Shown here: positions 1-10,464 of the stretch, piece by piece
Position numbering within the stretch: the stretch's first letter is position 1
How the letters are laid out: the number at the start of each line of letters is the position of its first letter
NCBI RefSeq assembly: GCF_000760515.2
Contig: NW_013546656.1
Span: 1 to 64,000 of the forward strand
Reading direction: 5' to 3'
Length of the DNA stretch: 64,000 bases
Source of the DNA: Mitosporidium daphniae
Taxonomy: Eukaryota > Microsporidia
Program-made: the position numbers and the translations under genes
The notes under the pieces: model-generated
The model's input: the letters and a program-made list of their open reading frames with translations, nothing else
Told to the model about the DNA's origin: nothing
The model's database searches: none

Positions 1-871
1 TGAGGTGGTTGCGCACCTGGAGGGAAATGGTAAATTTTGCCTTTTTATCTGGCTCGTCCCAGCAGGGAAATGCCCTTCTGGCATCAGTAGCTTCAAATTG
101 AGTTACTGCCATGACCTTTTTATTGCCACTTGGGTCTTCATAAACGGCTCGATAGAATCCAGCGAGCTTGCTGTTTATTTCCCCCTTAAAGGAGATTCTC
201 AGCTTGGCGCTTGTTCCTTCAGCAATATCACCAGTAAACTTAAATGTCACATGTTCCTTTTTGTTGTCCATTTCGAATTTTGATTCATCAATACTAGGAT
301 TAAAAGACCAAAGCTACTTTCCGTCGCTGGTTATCAGCAGCCCAGAAAGGATTATCAAATCCTTTGCATTTAGTCGAATTTCATTTGTCGTTTTGATGAC
401 AGTGATTGAAATTTCAACAAGACCATCAAATGTAAAGCTATCCAAGCACGGTTTCAACTCCAGTTCATAATGTTCAGGGACGACGTTATCAGGTAAAACC
501 TCGCGCGAATATGCAACACTTGAAGACGTATCGGCATCCTTTTGGAGGTTAGAGGCGGAAAATGAATGGTTTAAGCACAGACAAGGCATTGCAAAGGAAA
601 ATTACAATTTACACGGGTGATCATTCACTTACTTTAAATTTACGATAAATTGGAAAGTTAAAATGATAAAACAGAGCAATTGCACCGATGATCAATAACG
701 CGACGGCAATTGAAAGCCTAAATTTACAATTTGGACGTGTTTCGGAACTCTGGGCCTCATCATCAAATTCTACCGATAATTTGAAATACAAAATTGGTTA
801 CTTGATCTATCCTTGTTGCGTAACCCAAATGAAGACTCTCCTACTATTCGAGACCGTCGTCTTGTTTCCAT
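1..871 (-). CDS. Membrane-anchored M1 zinc aminopeptidase (5' part)
   Basis: N-terminal 240 residues of an M1-family (gluzincin) aminopeptidase; the gene runs off the left edge, so the zinc-binding HExxH is not visible. Exons 871-802, 769-633, 538-318 and 293-1, with introns of 32, 94 and 24 nt, join in frame. Exons 1-2 encode a short Arg-rich cytosolic tail and one transmembrane helix (LSIAVALLIIGAIALF). The ectodomain then begins with the family's LPDNVVPEHYELEL block and reaches FEATDARRAFPCWDEP, the usual M1 domain-I signature. Predicted topology is type II, as in aminopeptidase N. The 94-nt intron (acceptor AAAAG, branch-like CTAAC) is the least certain join. If it is wrong, the protease would start at a later Met near 589 and be soluble. 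Confidence 0.85.
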
Positions 872-876
872 AAATT

Positions 877-2095
877 TTAAAAAAAATAAATTTTGTCGAC
901 GTTTGCCATGCCATAGCCCCACAATTGAGAGGCAGAAAGATCGACAGACTTGTTTTCAATTCTAAAACAACCGCAAGTGATCCACGTATCTGCCTTGCAC
1001 TTGATCCAGATTCGCCGCTGTTTTTTATCGAAAAATGCGACGCCCGGTGTGGAACTCTCTAATATTGAGACGCCCATGTATTCGTTACTTGTTAGTGCTG
1101 TCCAATCAAAAGGATCGATTCCCATAGGTACGTGTCCGGGCGTGGCATCCATTAATTTCAATTTTAACTTTGTTCCGTTTGCAGTCAAAAATTTGCACTC
1201 GACGGTATACTAAGCTAAAAATGGCAAATGTACTCGATTGGTTAGCGCCAGCCGTCTCCAGTATATCTGATTTGCGGTGTGTTGGAGGGGAGAAAAAATA
1301 CTGGTCTCATGACCGATTTTATAGCATTTTGGATGCATTTCAGGATCGTATATGGGGGCCTGCGAAACTGGCTTGATTCCCGCGCCACAATTTACATCCT
1401 TTATCAGCTCAATGGTCAATTGAGCGGACAATGTTGCCAGTCGATTTCTTGTTGTTTCCAAAGGCTCATCTGCTGACCGGGTCTGTAAGTCGGATAAGTA
1501 AATGGATATCCCTACAATGGAGACTTGCTTTAAAATGTCTCCTGCATCGATTTCCTTTGTATTCATCAAAATGATGGAAGCCCCAACGCATGTATCTCCA
1601 CTAAGAATTGAAGTTTCAATTGGGGACGAGCCTCTGTATCTATTGAAAATCTGCATCAGCCGAATAATACTTTGGGAGCAACGAGGGATGGATATTGAAC
1701 ATGCCGTTGGGAAAAGCCTCTTGAACAGACTTTGGGATATAATAGCCAAATGAGGCAACTATTCCCAGGTCAAAAACACGCCCATTAGATGGCGTTGGAA
1801 TCTATGGAACAGCTTGACAAGCACATACAATCCAATCTTTGAGACCGGCATCTGGGATTTGGTGAACCGGGATTTTCTCCTTCTGCGCAAATGAGGACAG
1901 CGGGAACACTGGCCCTGGAGGCGTCACCACATGCATCTCCTCAAATGGCGAAGATAAAAGTAGGGTGCGCAAATAGGACTGCGAAAACTCGCACGATCCC
2001 AGAAGCAATGCGCTCCTTATGCCCTTCATAAAAATGAAAACTTGATGTTTGCAACTTAGGGTTAGCCCTTGTAAAGTTTCCTTCTCAACGACCAT
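877..2095 (-). CDS. FMT1: Methionyl-tRNA formyltransferase, mitochondrial
   Basis: Transfers a formyl group from 10-formyl-THF to initiator Met-tRNA for mitochondrial (bacterial-type) translation. Exons 2095-1829, 1801-1671, 1639-1234 and 1209-877 give 378 residues; the introns are 27, 31 and 24 nt. The N-terminal Rossmann part (SALLLGSCEFSQSYL) is followed by DLGIVASFGYYIPKS and the active-site loop HPSLLPKYRGSSPIETSI, which is restored only when the 31-nt intron is removed. The C-terminal anticodon-arm/OB-like domain (TPGVAFFDKKQRRIWIKC) closes the protein. FMT is needed only where a mitochondrial genome is translated, so it argues against a mitosome-only microsporidian. Start ATG at 2095 is preceded by an A/T-rich block. 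Next gene upstream lies only 8 bp away on the same strand. Confidence 0.93.
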
Positions 2096-2103
2096 ATGAA
2101 AGT

Positions 2104-3111
2104 TTATTCATTTAACTGGCAAACAGAGGCATTGTGCTGACCTCCGTGCAGTAAAAATGTGTTTGGAAAGGAAACATGAACCTCATCAAGGCAATACTGA
2201 GATCTCCAGCGGTTCTGAACCACGTCCGTGTACAGAAACTTGTCAAAAAAGGCTCTAGTTTGAAGGAAATTCGAACGCAAGAAGAGCGAGTATGCAATTG
2301 CCATGTCATAGGATTTGAAGGCACATCTTTTGGTGGCTTTGTATTTTATTTTATTCAGTCTTGTTTCCAAATCTTCAAGAGACCTACCAGAAGAGAGGAG
2401 CCACTTGTCCATAAGCCTTGACCGCCACGAAATGGTCTCCACCGCGATCAAATAGTATTCGCGGAAATAGGACTCCGGTCCAATGTTGTACATTGCATTT
2501 CCGTTTATATGAAGGAAGAAGGGAAGATCGTTGTCTTTCCTCTTAAAAAGGACCCTCGAATCGCCATGGAAGATTGATCCCTGCATCCAAAAGCGACCAC
2601 TTCTTGTGTCACATTCTTGCTGCAGTGCCTCAACCCATCCACCTCTGATGGGGAGGCAATCCGGCTCCATGTAGAAGAAAATCAGCGGGTCCTCCCCTGC
2701 AAGTTGATAGGAATAGAAATATAGCAGTAGATCGAACATTGTTCTTGATCCAACTATGTGGCTATCGATTGCATCGCCATTCAAAATTGCGTGGATGTGT
2801 TGAATTGAATTCAACAAGACCCCATCTAGGATCAACGCAAGGCTGGAGTTGATTCTCAGTTCAAGGTCCCTTTTTTCTGCATCAGCCAAAAAGCCGCCAG
2901 AAGAGTAAAAGACGATGGTCAGCTCGGTATCTTTGGAGCTCCCTTTGTTTATATATGGCGGATATTTTGACCATAGCTCGATGTTGGTTAATAGATTTGG
3001 CAACTGCCTGTAGTGATATGGAATGACAATGTGGGTTAGCCTGTCCCTCTTTGCATCAACCAAAGTGAGGGCGATCAAATGGAGCAATATTAGAGATACT
3101 TTCCAAAGCAT
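2104..3111 (-). CDS. Secreted glycosyltransferase-like protein
   Basis: Single-exon 335-residue protein with a clear signal peptide (MLWKVSLILLHLIALTLVDA). The mature part starts LTHIVIPYHYRQ and has a central FFYMEPDCLPIRGGWVEAL segment. This EPDC(L/V)P-x-(R/K)-x-GW pattern recurs, as I recall, in glycosyltransferase-like proteins of algae and chytrids, where the acidic/metal-binding loop sits. Trp-rich motifs such as GRFWMQGS follow, and there are several N-glycosylation sequons. The likely location is the ER/Golgi lumen or the cell surface, acting on glycans. The substrate cannot be told from sequence. I cannot assign a CAZy family with confidence, and the donor-binding DxD is not obvious. 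Function is inferred from the motif only. Confidence 0.6.
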   Translation of the reverse strand: MLWKVSLILLHLIALTLVDAKRDRLTHIVIPYHYRQLPNLLTNIELWSKYPPYINKGSSKDTELTIVFYSSGGFLADAEKRDLELRINSSLALILDGVLLNSIQHIHAILNGDAIDSHIVGSRTMFDLLLYFYSYQLAGEDPLIFFYMEPDCLPIRGGWVEALQQECDTRSGRFWMQGSIFHGDSRVLFKRKDNDLPFFLHINGNAMYNIGPESYFREYYLIAVETISWRSRLMDKWLLSSGRSLEDLETRLNKIKYKATKRCAFKSYDMAIAYSLFLRSNFLQTRAFFDKFLYTDVVQNRWRSQYCLDEVHVSFPNTFLLHGGQHNASVCQLNE

Positions 3112-3365
3112 AGATATGTAAAGGCGTGATCATTTAAATCCATTTTTCGAAATAACAATATCTTATTTGGGAAATTCCAAAATGACTGGAAAATATTTTG
3201 GTTTGAAGCAAATTTGAAATTTCAATCTTTAATTAGCGGATGTGACCGACCGACCCCGTACTGGCCCTCCCCTTCCCTTGCCTGCAGCACAAGCAATTGT
3301 GGCGAACAAACCAAACGACGCATACTTTGTGCCCTGGGCCAAGTGTATATATATGTACATGCGCT

Positions 3366-4925
3366 TCACCCAATGAACCGACTTGTCTCAAAGTCAAAAG
3401 GCTCAGAAAGTCCACACAGCTCGGAAACGGGTCTTATGGCGCGAGGATCGGTTGAAAAATCGGTCGCAAATTTAGCTTGGCCAAAATTTACGGAAACGCT
3501 TCCATTGAAAACAGAAACGGCAGGATAATACTTGCCCCTATACAAGCCAAAGGCCTCTCCACCCCTGCCAATGGAAACCCCGTTGATGAAGAATTCCAAG
3601 TACGAATTTCCGAGGAGCTTGTGTTTGATTAGGTATGCATCTGTGAGCTGCCTAGGCGGGAAAAGCTGCTGAAATTGGCGCAGTTTGTGCTCATCGTAAT
3701 CCGATTCGTCGTTGGATGGTAGTGGCAAATGGATCAACATTCCAATTGTAAAAATGGCATCCTTTGGCGTAACCGGCATATTGACGAACGTATTTAAAGG
3801 ACGGCCTGTGTGGAACAGAATGCTTTTTACGTCTCCAAAAGCATATCCAAATTCATCAAACCCGACCGGCGAATGGAGATCCGAAAGGCCCTGAGCCCAC
3901 CCTACTCTGACATTTGTTGTCTTTTCGGGAGAGGGCAAAATGGTCACCTCATAGTACCAAGTTCCTGAAAAACAGCCATGTGATGCCTTTGCTGTGCGAT
4001 AGCCCTGGGGTGTATTTAAAAATCATACATTTCCACTGGAAACGATCAACCCATCTGGAGATATGACAAGCGCAGAATTGGTTAGCGTTGAAAGGCGAGA
4101 AATTCGAACCGGATCTGGCGACGTTGGGTTTTGCCGGTCAAAATCGATGGAATCTATTTCCCTCTTCTTACCGTTTGCATGGCTATTGGCATTTTTCAAG
4201 CTTTTGGACCGCATCTCGATGGGGCTTTCAGAAGAATCCGTAATTGGAATCAGGATCCCCGAGGCTAGGACCCTTGAGGAAATGATCGGGCGTGTTTGAT
4301 AGTGCATTATTGGCGCTTCATTCCTGTCTTTGACCGCATAGTATCCTTGAAAAATTGGCATTATCAATACCTGCTTTCTTTTTCCCCCCTGGCATGACTT
4401 TCCCGGACGACAAAAGGGAGCTTAAATGGCCAATGGCAGCATTTTGCCATGAAGAGCTGGGTGGCAGGCTTTTGGAGTAAAATTTGCTCCAATGGAGACG
4501 GAAGTAATCCATGACAACCTTCCAATGGAAAAGCTTTGTATCCATCGATGCGGCTTCCTGCCTGGTAAGCATCGAAGACTCGCATCTATGTTCCAGGTGG
4601 TACAAGATGAGATAGATGATATCGGACCATGTGACCTTCAAGCGGTACAAGATATCTCTGCCGCGGGTGCATTTCGAGCACGAATATGAATAGAACTGGT
4701 CGCCTTCGAGAAAAGTCCATGGCATGTGTTTGTAGGTGATTGAACACTCTAAATATGAGACAACAATGGCCACAAACTCAGGTGTAAACTATCCTCGCAG
4801 TCGATGCACTTCAAATGCGGATGTATCCTAAAATGAGGCTGCCCAAATTACTTTGCAATCGGATCTTTGCATACGCAACAAAAAAGGTCCAGCATCGATG
4901 CAGCAATCTGCAAATTAAAGTTCAT
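3366..4925 (-). CDS. ASH2: ASH2/Bre2, COMPASS H3K4 methyltransferase subunit
   Basis: Nuclear SPRY-domain subunit of the COMPASS/MLL complex, needed for H3K4 methylation. Exons 4925-4852, 4827-4790, 4748-4371, 4345-4029 and 4004-3366 give 481 residues (introns 24, 41, 25, 24 nt). Order: a short Cys-rich PHD-like module (FCCVCKD, CIDCED, YSCSKC); a winged-helix region (TWSDIIYLILYHL, HWKVVMDYFRLHW); a charged linker; then a C-terminal SPRY domain (GYRTAKASHGCFSGTWYYEV, VRVGWAQGLSDLHSPVGFDE, YLEFFINGVSIGRGGEAFGL). The last two pieces are diagnostic of ASH2L/Bre2. The ATG at 4925 is chosen because an A/T-rich block sits just upstream; an in-frame ORF continues to 5078. The 41-nt intron uses an unusual GTTTAC donor. 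Confidence 0.88.
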
Positions 4926-5669
4926 GTCCCACCCGCCGAAAACCGTTTTTAGTTTTAGTTTAAATTTTAATTTTTCGCTTTCAAGCCGCCGACATTGGAT
5001 GGAGCCCATCTTTATGATTCCATTTGATGGAAGCAAACTTGGCACCATATCGCAGGAATAATCGACACACATTTGCATATTTTGGCGAAAGTCTCAAATT
5101 GGCTGGATTTCGTGTCTTCAAAATGCTTTTTCACGCTGCATAATAAAGTCTGTATGCTCTTTTAAGCTGGTCAGCGTACAAAAATGTCATCCAAAGTGCG
5201 TTGGCCTTTCCTTACGCCTCTAACTTACACCGCGAGAAAATTAAATTTTGCCACAAAGTGTTGCGAATACACAAAAGTTTAAACACCCCGCATTGGGCCG
5301 CAAACTCGACATTCCGGATGCTCAAATAACATCATGACATTGTGTTTTGGCAACATCCCTTTATTTAGGGTTAAGTGTTTACACGTGCCCTCCAATCGGC
5401 TAGTGATTTCAAAGCTAGCACGCTGCTTATTTCGCCAAACTTAAACTGCAGGCTTTGGGGATACCGGATGCCAGCCTGCATCGGTGCTGTTGGCATTTGC
5501 GTGGATGTTTTGACACCCAATGTACCCATTTCAGCTTAAATGATGCCTAAAGCTTGGGACCGATCCTGTCATCAGAAAAGGTGCACAAAAATAACAATTA
5601 AACTGGCAATTAATTTTTAAAAAGTAAGTAAATATTGGCTGCAAATCTAAAATTTATTTATTATTCCTC
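4926..5669. other. Intergenic region between ASH2 and ZFAND4-like gene
   Basis: About 740 bp without a confidently recognised gene. It holds a 52-codon minus-strand ORF (listed separately), short open stretches near 5190-4950 on the minus strand that could be exons of an unrecognised small spliced gene, and a single TTAGGGTTAAG (isolated, not telomeric). The last 80 bp before 5670 are strongly A/T-rich, like the start-proximal promoter blocks elsewhere. Confidence 0.5.
5371..5529 (-). CDS. Small hypothetical protein (52 aa)
   Basis: ATG-initiated 52-codon ORF (starts MGTLGVKTST, ends SLADWRARVNT) in a 740-bp gap that otherwise lacks genes. Composition is protein-like and the ORF has no overlap with another gene. 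A GTGTAA...AAAG tiny-intron option near its end would extend it by about 25 residues including a CRVCG motif. I recognise no family. It could be a real short gene, one exon of a spliced gene, or chance. Confidence 0.3.
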   Translation of the reverse strand: MGTLGVKTSTQMPTAPMQAGIRYPQSLQFKFGEISSVLALKSLADWRARVNT

Positions 5670-6704
5670 ATGACATTTGCGTCTTCTACGCCCTCTACAA
5701 CACAGTCCGGAAATGGGTCCCCGTCGCCAAAGCCGTCGTCTACCTTGAGCCAATCGCCTTTGCTAAAGCCCCAGTCAAATATGCAAACATCTGCAGGCCT
5801 TATACATTCCGAAGGTGTGATAACGGAAGTGGATGTTACATCCATTTCCTTGGCCGAGAACCTTTGCAAGTCGGAAGAGGCCATCCACTCCATTGACTTT
5901 GTGTTCAAATCAGACGGTTCGGTCAAAAACGAATTTCTTTCAAACAATGGGATCGATTTTGAAAAGCCAACAAAAAAAAAGCAAAAGCTTGAGGACTCTC
6001 TTTCCATGGCCTCCTCGATAACATGTGCATCCTCGCAAATGTTGGAGTGCGATGAAGCTTCCATGGACAGTTTATCGATTTCGGTGATGACTTTGATGGG
6101 CAATGTATTTACAATTAATGATTTATACCCCGATGACTCGTTGGATGCGCTCAAAATGAACATTTTCGAGGTGTCCGGAATATTTCCAGAAAACCAGATT
6201 TTATTGCTGCACCACCATCAGCTTCCAGCCTCTTCCTCTTTGGCTATCAAAAGCTTTGGCATTGTGAATAATTCTTCCCTTAAGCTTCTGCTTTCCATGT
6301 CTGGAGGTCCTGGAAATTTCATGCTCGATTCGTTCCCCGCAAACAAATGTAGCCAGGATATTGTAGAGGATGATTTCGACTTTTCCCCCAGTCCATTTAC
6401 CATTGAAGAGCTGTTAGAACATGATGGATGCGACGATTTTCCCTACGACTCTTCTGAAGACATTGCGTGCGAGGCCAACTCGGATTCTGTGGCATCATTG
6501 GCCGGCCAGTCTTCAACTTCGAAAACTTTTATTTATAGATCCGAAAATGGGGGCATTTTTTTTGTCGAAATAACAGGCACATACACCGATATCAGTCTGC
6601 TGACGCTGCTGCAGTCTGAAAATCCCGCTACCACACCAGCTCCATTAGGCCCGGCGCCCACATCTTGCTTCCAGCTATTGAATTCATCCCAAGCATCTTC
6701 GTCG

Positions 6705-6741
<37 letters not shown>

Positions 6742-7028
6742 TGTTATCGATGCTAGCAGAGCCGTCCTCACAGCAGCATGCTCCGGCTGAACTGGCTCAC
6801 CATGAGCACGCTCGACCTGCAATGGCGATGGAGTCAAATTGCTTTGTTTGCAACAAGAAAGTCAGAGAATCCCTTCAATATCCATGCAAATGTTCGTTTT
6901 TCTTTTGCCAGAGTCATAAGCCGCCCCATTTGCATAATTGCTCGTTTAACTATTGCACGGCAAATAGGGAAGAGCTAAGCAAGTCTAATCCGCCCATTGT
7001 ACACTCTACGCTTAGAGAGTTCCAGTAG
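5670..7028 (+). CDS. ZFAND4-like protein: ubiquitin-like domain plus AN1 zinc finger
   Basis: Single-exon, 452 residues. Residues ~135-210 form a ubiquitin-like fold (VMTLMGNVFTINDLYPDDS, LKMNIFEVSGIFPENQILLL, SLKLLLSMSGGPG). Residues ~395-435 form an AN1 zinc finger with the ordered CFVCNKKV, YPCKCSFFFC, H-x5-H and C ligands. This pairing of N-proximal ubiquitin-like and C-terminal AN1 domains is that of ZFAND4/ANUBL1. The N-terminus is Ser/Pro-rich with a KKKQK basic patch, and a run of about 16 Ser (TCA repeat) separates the domains. Likely role is ubiquitin/proteasome or p97-linked stress biology by analogy; no direct evidence. ATG at 5670 follows a 70-bp A/T-rich block. Confidence 0.8.
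6697..6741 (+). repeat. TCA/TCG trinucleotide microsatellite coding poly-Ser
   Basis: A nearly pure (TCA)n run, preceded by a few TCG/TCT codons, encodes about 16 consecutive serines in the ZFAND4-like protein. It is likely length-polymorphic. It also explains a spurious run of Met codons in an opposite-strand ORF. Confidence 0.9.
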
Positions 7029-7205
7029 GAGGTTGTAATATAGTTGTTAAAAGTATTGTGTTGGCTCTAATAATAAAATTTAAATCCAGGCTGCCCGTGC
7101 ACAACACCGTCTTGTGACCGCTGTGCAATGGGTTCCAATTTAGGGCCCAAGTAGCCCCAAATTTAGTTAATTTGCAGCTTTTCAATTTATTTGCCGACGT
7201 ACAAA

Positions 7206-8338
7206 ATGTTCAAGTCTACCGCGCAAACCCCATTTGCTTTCAACCCGATATCGACATCCGCATCCACAACACCACTTTCTTCAGCATCACAACCTACGAA
7301 TCCGTTTTCAATGCCCATGTCAAATGCACCCAGTTTTGGTGCTTCATCGCTTTCTACGCCCTTTGCATCTTCCTCGTTTTCAAATTTCAACACCACACAG
7401 GCTGCAACACCAGCCATGCCATCGACTCAATTTACAGCATCATCTGCCATGCAAACTCCATTTACAGCATCATCTGCCATGCAAACTCCATTTTCAACGC
7501 CAGCAAACACCACGCCCCAATTTCCGGCTCCAGGCACGGCCAATTCGTTTTTTACACCATCTTCATCCGTTTTTTGCACACCCGGAACTCTTCCTACCCA
7601 AGGAACCTTTACCACTCCATCTTCCATTCAAGCGCCTAACTCTTCGTTGAAACCACCTCTCTCGGAGTAAGTCCCAGTTTGGCTCACAATTAGCTTGCCC
7701 GGAAGGACCAGGTTTGCTGAACTACCTCCGCACATCAAGGATGCATTGATATCGCTAGAGTATTTATTTTTATTTTATCCATCGCTAGAGCGGTGATAAA
7801 AGAGACGGCACATAAGGCAGCCATGCCGGTTCCATCGATTGCAAGGGAAAATAATGATCTGGAAACCCAAATAGGCCAAATTGAAAAGGTATTACCACGC
7901 CGCCATCGAACTTTACTTAATTTTTAGCTACTTCTTCAAGTCAAAATCCAGCTCGTTAAATCATCGGAAACCTTTGAGGACATGAGAGAAAAGGGGAATT
8001 CGCTGTTTTCCGATCTGGAACTAGCCCTGTTTTCTCTTGAAAAGTTTAAAAACCCATCGATGAGAAGCACATTGTATGTGCTTGACAAGCCAATAGAGCG
8101 GTATTTTAAAAAGCGGATCTCTGCCTTTGGACATACCCTTGGCCTTTTAAAAACCCGAATTGAAGCCAATGATCCAAAACCCCTTGCCGATGAACACATT
8201 GGCATCCTAATATCCAACCCCGATCTTCTCGCGTGCAAGCTGAAGGAATTTTTAAAGTCCATCGTCCAAATGGCATCTGAAATTTCAGCCTTGGAAGAAA
8301 AGCTAAATGCAAGAGTTCAAACAAAGCAAAAGGCCTAA
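7206..8338 (+). CDS. FG nucleoporin Nup58/Nup49
   Basis: Channel nucleoporin of the Nup62-Nup54-Nup58 type. Exons 7206-7666, 7694-7759, 7789-7888 and 7928-8338 give 345 residues (introns 27, 29, 39 nt). The first ~150 residues are Ser/Thr/Pro-rich with scattered F, GF and PF, a degenerate FG domain including a tandem repeat (FTASSAMQTP twice). Then comes RFAELPPHIKDALISLE, typical of the Nup58/Nup49 start, and a long coiled coil (NNDLETQIGQIEKLLLQVKI through SALEEKLNARVQ). ATG at 7206 is used; in-frame TTG codons upstream were not. Sits in the central transport channel of the pore. The FG region being poor in classical GLFG repeats is notable but fits fast-evolving fungi. Confidence 0.82.
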
Positions 8339-8446
8339 TATAAGGCCACCAAAGCGGAGCGCAGCAAAATACTTGTGCTTGTACATGCAAAATTGGCAAC
8401 GTAATAAAACCGATAGCGCTTGATCCCATCGTTATACCGTGTCGTG

Positions 8447-9285
8447 TCACGTTTTAACTCTAAACTGGCGTACGCGTAAATATAGGAAAAAGAATGGGAA
8501 AAGAAGAGAAAAACACAGCCAAGAAACACCAACAAGCACAGGAGGCACTATGAAGAGGCATTGCTGCGAAAACCTATAGCCATCCGTGATTGGATTCTGA
8601 TAAATAATAAGCGAAGACAAGATCGAGCTCGATGCGATAAAGCAGCACGCCATTCCTGCAAAAGAAACCCAAAATACGATCAATTTTTCTTTGTAAAATT
8701 TCAAGGCCAGTATAAAGCCAGAAAGAGAAAGCAAGGAAAGAAGAAAAGTCGGAATATCGTCCGAAAAGAAGAGGAGAAATCCAGAGGAAAATATCCCGCC
8801 AACAGAGACAAAGATAAAGCTCAAATACTCGGAAAAAGAGCAAAATAGCATAAATGCGCCTAAAAAGGTGCTGAATAGATACCCGGCCGGAAGGACAAGA
8901 CATTCCCAGCCGCCGGCAAATGTTGTCAAGCCATTGTCTGCCGTGATGCCGATTTTTATGGAAAGAACTTTGCCGCCCGTAATAATCGCCTAAAATTAGA
9001 TGCAAAAGTTACCATAAACGCATGTCCCAACTCATGGAATAACACGCTCATAAATGAAAACGGAAACAAAAGCAGCGTACCAACGCTTCCCAGGAAATTC
9101 CAAAGGAAGACCAGAGCAAGGAACTGAAGGAGCATTAGTGCAAGAAGCTCATGAGGGGGCCAAGATTTCGATGAAAGACTGTATTGGGATGGGAAGGGAA
9201 GTATAGTCTGCGGCGTATCATTAATTTCTAAAACGGTGCCAATCCGTTTGGAGAGGGAGCGAAAAGATTGCTTGATGGTATTCAT
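8447..9285 (-). CDS. M50B-like membrane metalloprotease
   Basis: Multi-spanning 271-residue protein of the peptidase M50B-like family. Exons 9285-9013 and 8989-8447 flank a 23-nt intron, the shortest seen here. The zinc motif HELGH (in SVLFHELGHAFM) lies in the first exon. Splicing continues it as AIITGGKVLSIKIG and then FAGGWECLVLPAGYLFSTFLGAFM, the family's conserved GGN...PAGYLG-type block. About six hydrophobic helices follow. A GTTTTC...TAG option near the C-terminus could change the last 30 residues; I keep the unspliced reading. Family members in fungi and plants are uncharacterised. Start lies 108 bp from the divergent Tra2-like gene. Confidence 0.85.
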
Positions 9286-9393
9286 TGCTTTTAAAATATT
9301 AATTTCAAATTGGCCTATTAAAATACATATTTTAAAATTAAAATCGCAAAAATTATAAAAATTTAAAAAGATTTTTTTTTCAAAAAATATAAA
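9286..9393. promoter_or_regulatory. Bidirectional A/T-rich promoter (AAATTT-like blocks)
   Basis: 108 bp between two divergent start codons, almost entirely A/T, with repeated TTTTAAAAT and AAATTTAAA words on both sides. Similar blocks adjoin most start codons in the window. In microsporidia an AAATTT-like signal near the translation start has been described; the assignment here is by resemblance. Confidence 0.6.
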
Positions 9394-10302
9394 ATGGAAT
9401 ATTCATCAAGTCGTTCTCCTTCAAGAATACCTGCGAGATACCATGCCAACTCAAGCGAGCATAGAGGGAACCATCATGGCAATGATGATTCTGGAGATTT
9501 TTATCGTTCTAGGGAGTTTCCAAGGGATCCATATCATATCAGAGCCGACCGCGATGATGACGACAATTCCAGGGAAGCACAGCGAAGAAAGCTAGCCCCG
9601 CCAAATTCTGTTATTGGTGTATTTGGGCTTTCTGAAGACACTACAGAGTCTGATTTAAAGGAGCTATTTTCTCCCTTTGGCGAGATCAAAAAAATCAACC
9701 TCATATTTGATCGCGAAACAGGCCGCTTTAAATGCTTTGCATTTGTATATTTTGAATCCGTCGGCAGTGCCTCTAGAGCACTGCAAGAAAAAAACGAGAC
9801 AGAGCTCAAGGGGAATCTAATCCGCATCGACTTTTCTGCCACTGCACGAAACTCGTCGTTTAGAAGCACTCTTCCACAACGAATATCATCTGGGGACGAC
9901 TACTACCATCGAGATTCTCATCACCACGCTGAAAATCACCAGCCGACAGACTCATATTCCAGATATGCATATCGAGATTCTCAGCGGGGCTATATTAACC
10001 ATACGTCTTTCGATAGATATACAGATCGCGCTCCTTCCAGAAGATATGACGATTATCCTCCAAGGCGGACACACGCTTCGCCACCAAGAGAGAGGTCTTA
10101 TTCCCATCGTCAATATGATCTCCCGACACACTATGATGAGCACCACAGGTATTCTCGTACCATCCAAGACCATCAACGAAGCTATTCTCCAGACCAATAT
10201 TCCCGGTTCCGCTATCAAGGCCCGCCTCCCAGAGAGCGAAGGATGGGTGCGCCTATGCCGCCCTCCCCTACATATGATGACCGCAACAGCTCCTCGTACT
10301 AA
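9394..10302 (+). CDS. Tra2-like RRM splicing regulator
   Basis: Single-exon 302 residues. An Arg/Ser- and Asp-rich N-terminus (SSSRSPSRIPARY) precedes one RRM at ~70-150 with RNP2 (VIGVFGLS) and RNP1 (KCFAFVYF), followed by a long tail rich in Arg, Tyr, Asp and His (SRYAYRDSQRGY, YPPRRTHASPPRERSYS). This RS-RRM-RY layout is that of Transformer-2 and related SR-type splicing regulators. Nuclear, pre-mRNA binding. RNP1 reads KCFAFVYF rather than the Tra2 consensus RGFGF(V/I)YF, so the orthology is probable rather than certain. Confidence 0.8.
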   Translation: MEYSSSRSPSRIPARYHANSSEHRGNHHGNDDSGDFYRSREFPRDPYHIRADRDDDDNSREAQRRKLAPPNSVIGVFGLSEDTTESDLKELFSPFGEIKKINLIFDRETGRFKCFAFVYFESVGSASRALQEKNETELKGNLIRIDFSATARNSSFRSTLPQRISSGDDYYHRDSHHHAENHQPTDSYSRYAYRDSQRGYINHTSFDRYTDRAPSRRYDDYPPRRTHASPPRERSYSHRQYDLPTHYDEHHRYSRTIQDHQRSYSPDQYSRFRYQGPPPRERRMGAPMPPSPTYDDRNSSSY

Positions 10303-10464
10303 AATTCTAATTAATTAAACAGATGGTTGAAATCTGCACGCGATTAGCAGGACACCTGCTAAACCCGCCATCTATACAGCTTTCTCCTTAATGAACGACA
10401 AATCCGTGTGCCAGTAAAGGGTTCGAGCTATAGCCGGTCGCCTGCATTTACAAGTTTAGTTTAT

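Noticed and set aside
877-2095. Reading the formyltransferase locus as a frameshifted pseudogene
   Set aside because: Three introns of 24-31 nt with good splice signals restore one 378-residue protein with all motifs.
3214-3528. Plus-strand ORF opposite the end of ASH2
   Set aside because: Shadow of the SPRY-domain coding strand; no protein-like features of its own.
5360-5380. Telomere-like TTAGGGTTAAG
   Set aside because: A single copy within normal intergenic DNA, flanked by genes on both sides.
6628-6837. Minus-strand ORF with a run of Met residues
   Set aside because: It is the reverse reading of the (TCA)n microsatellite inside the ZFAND4-like gene.
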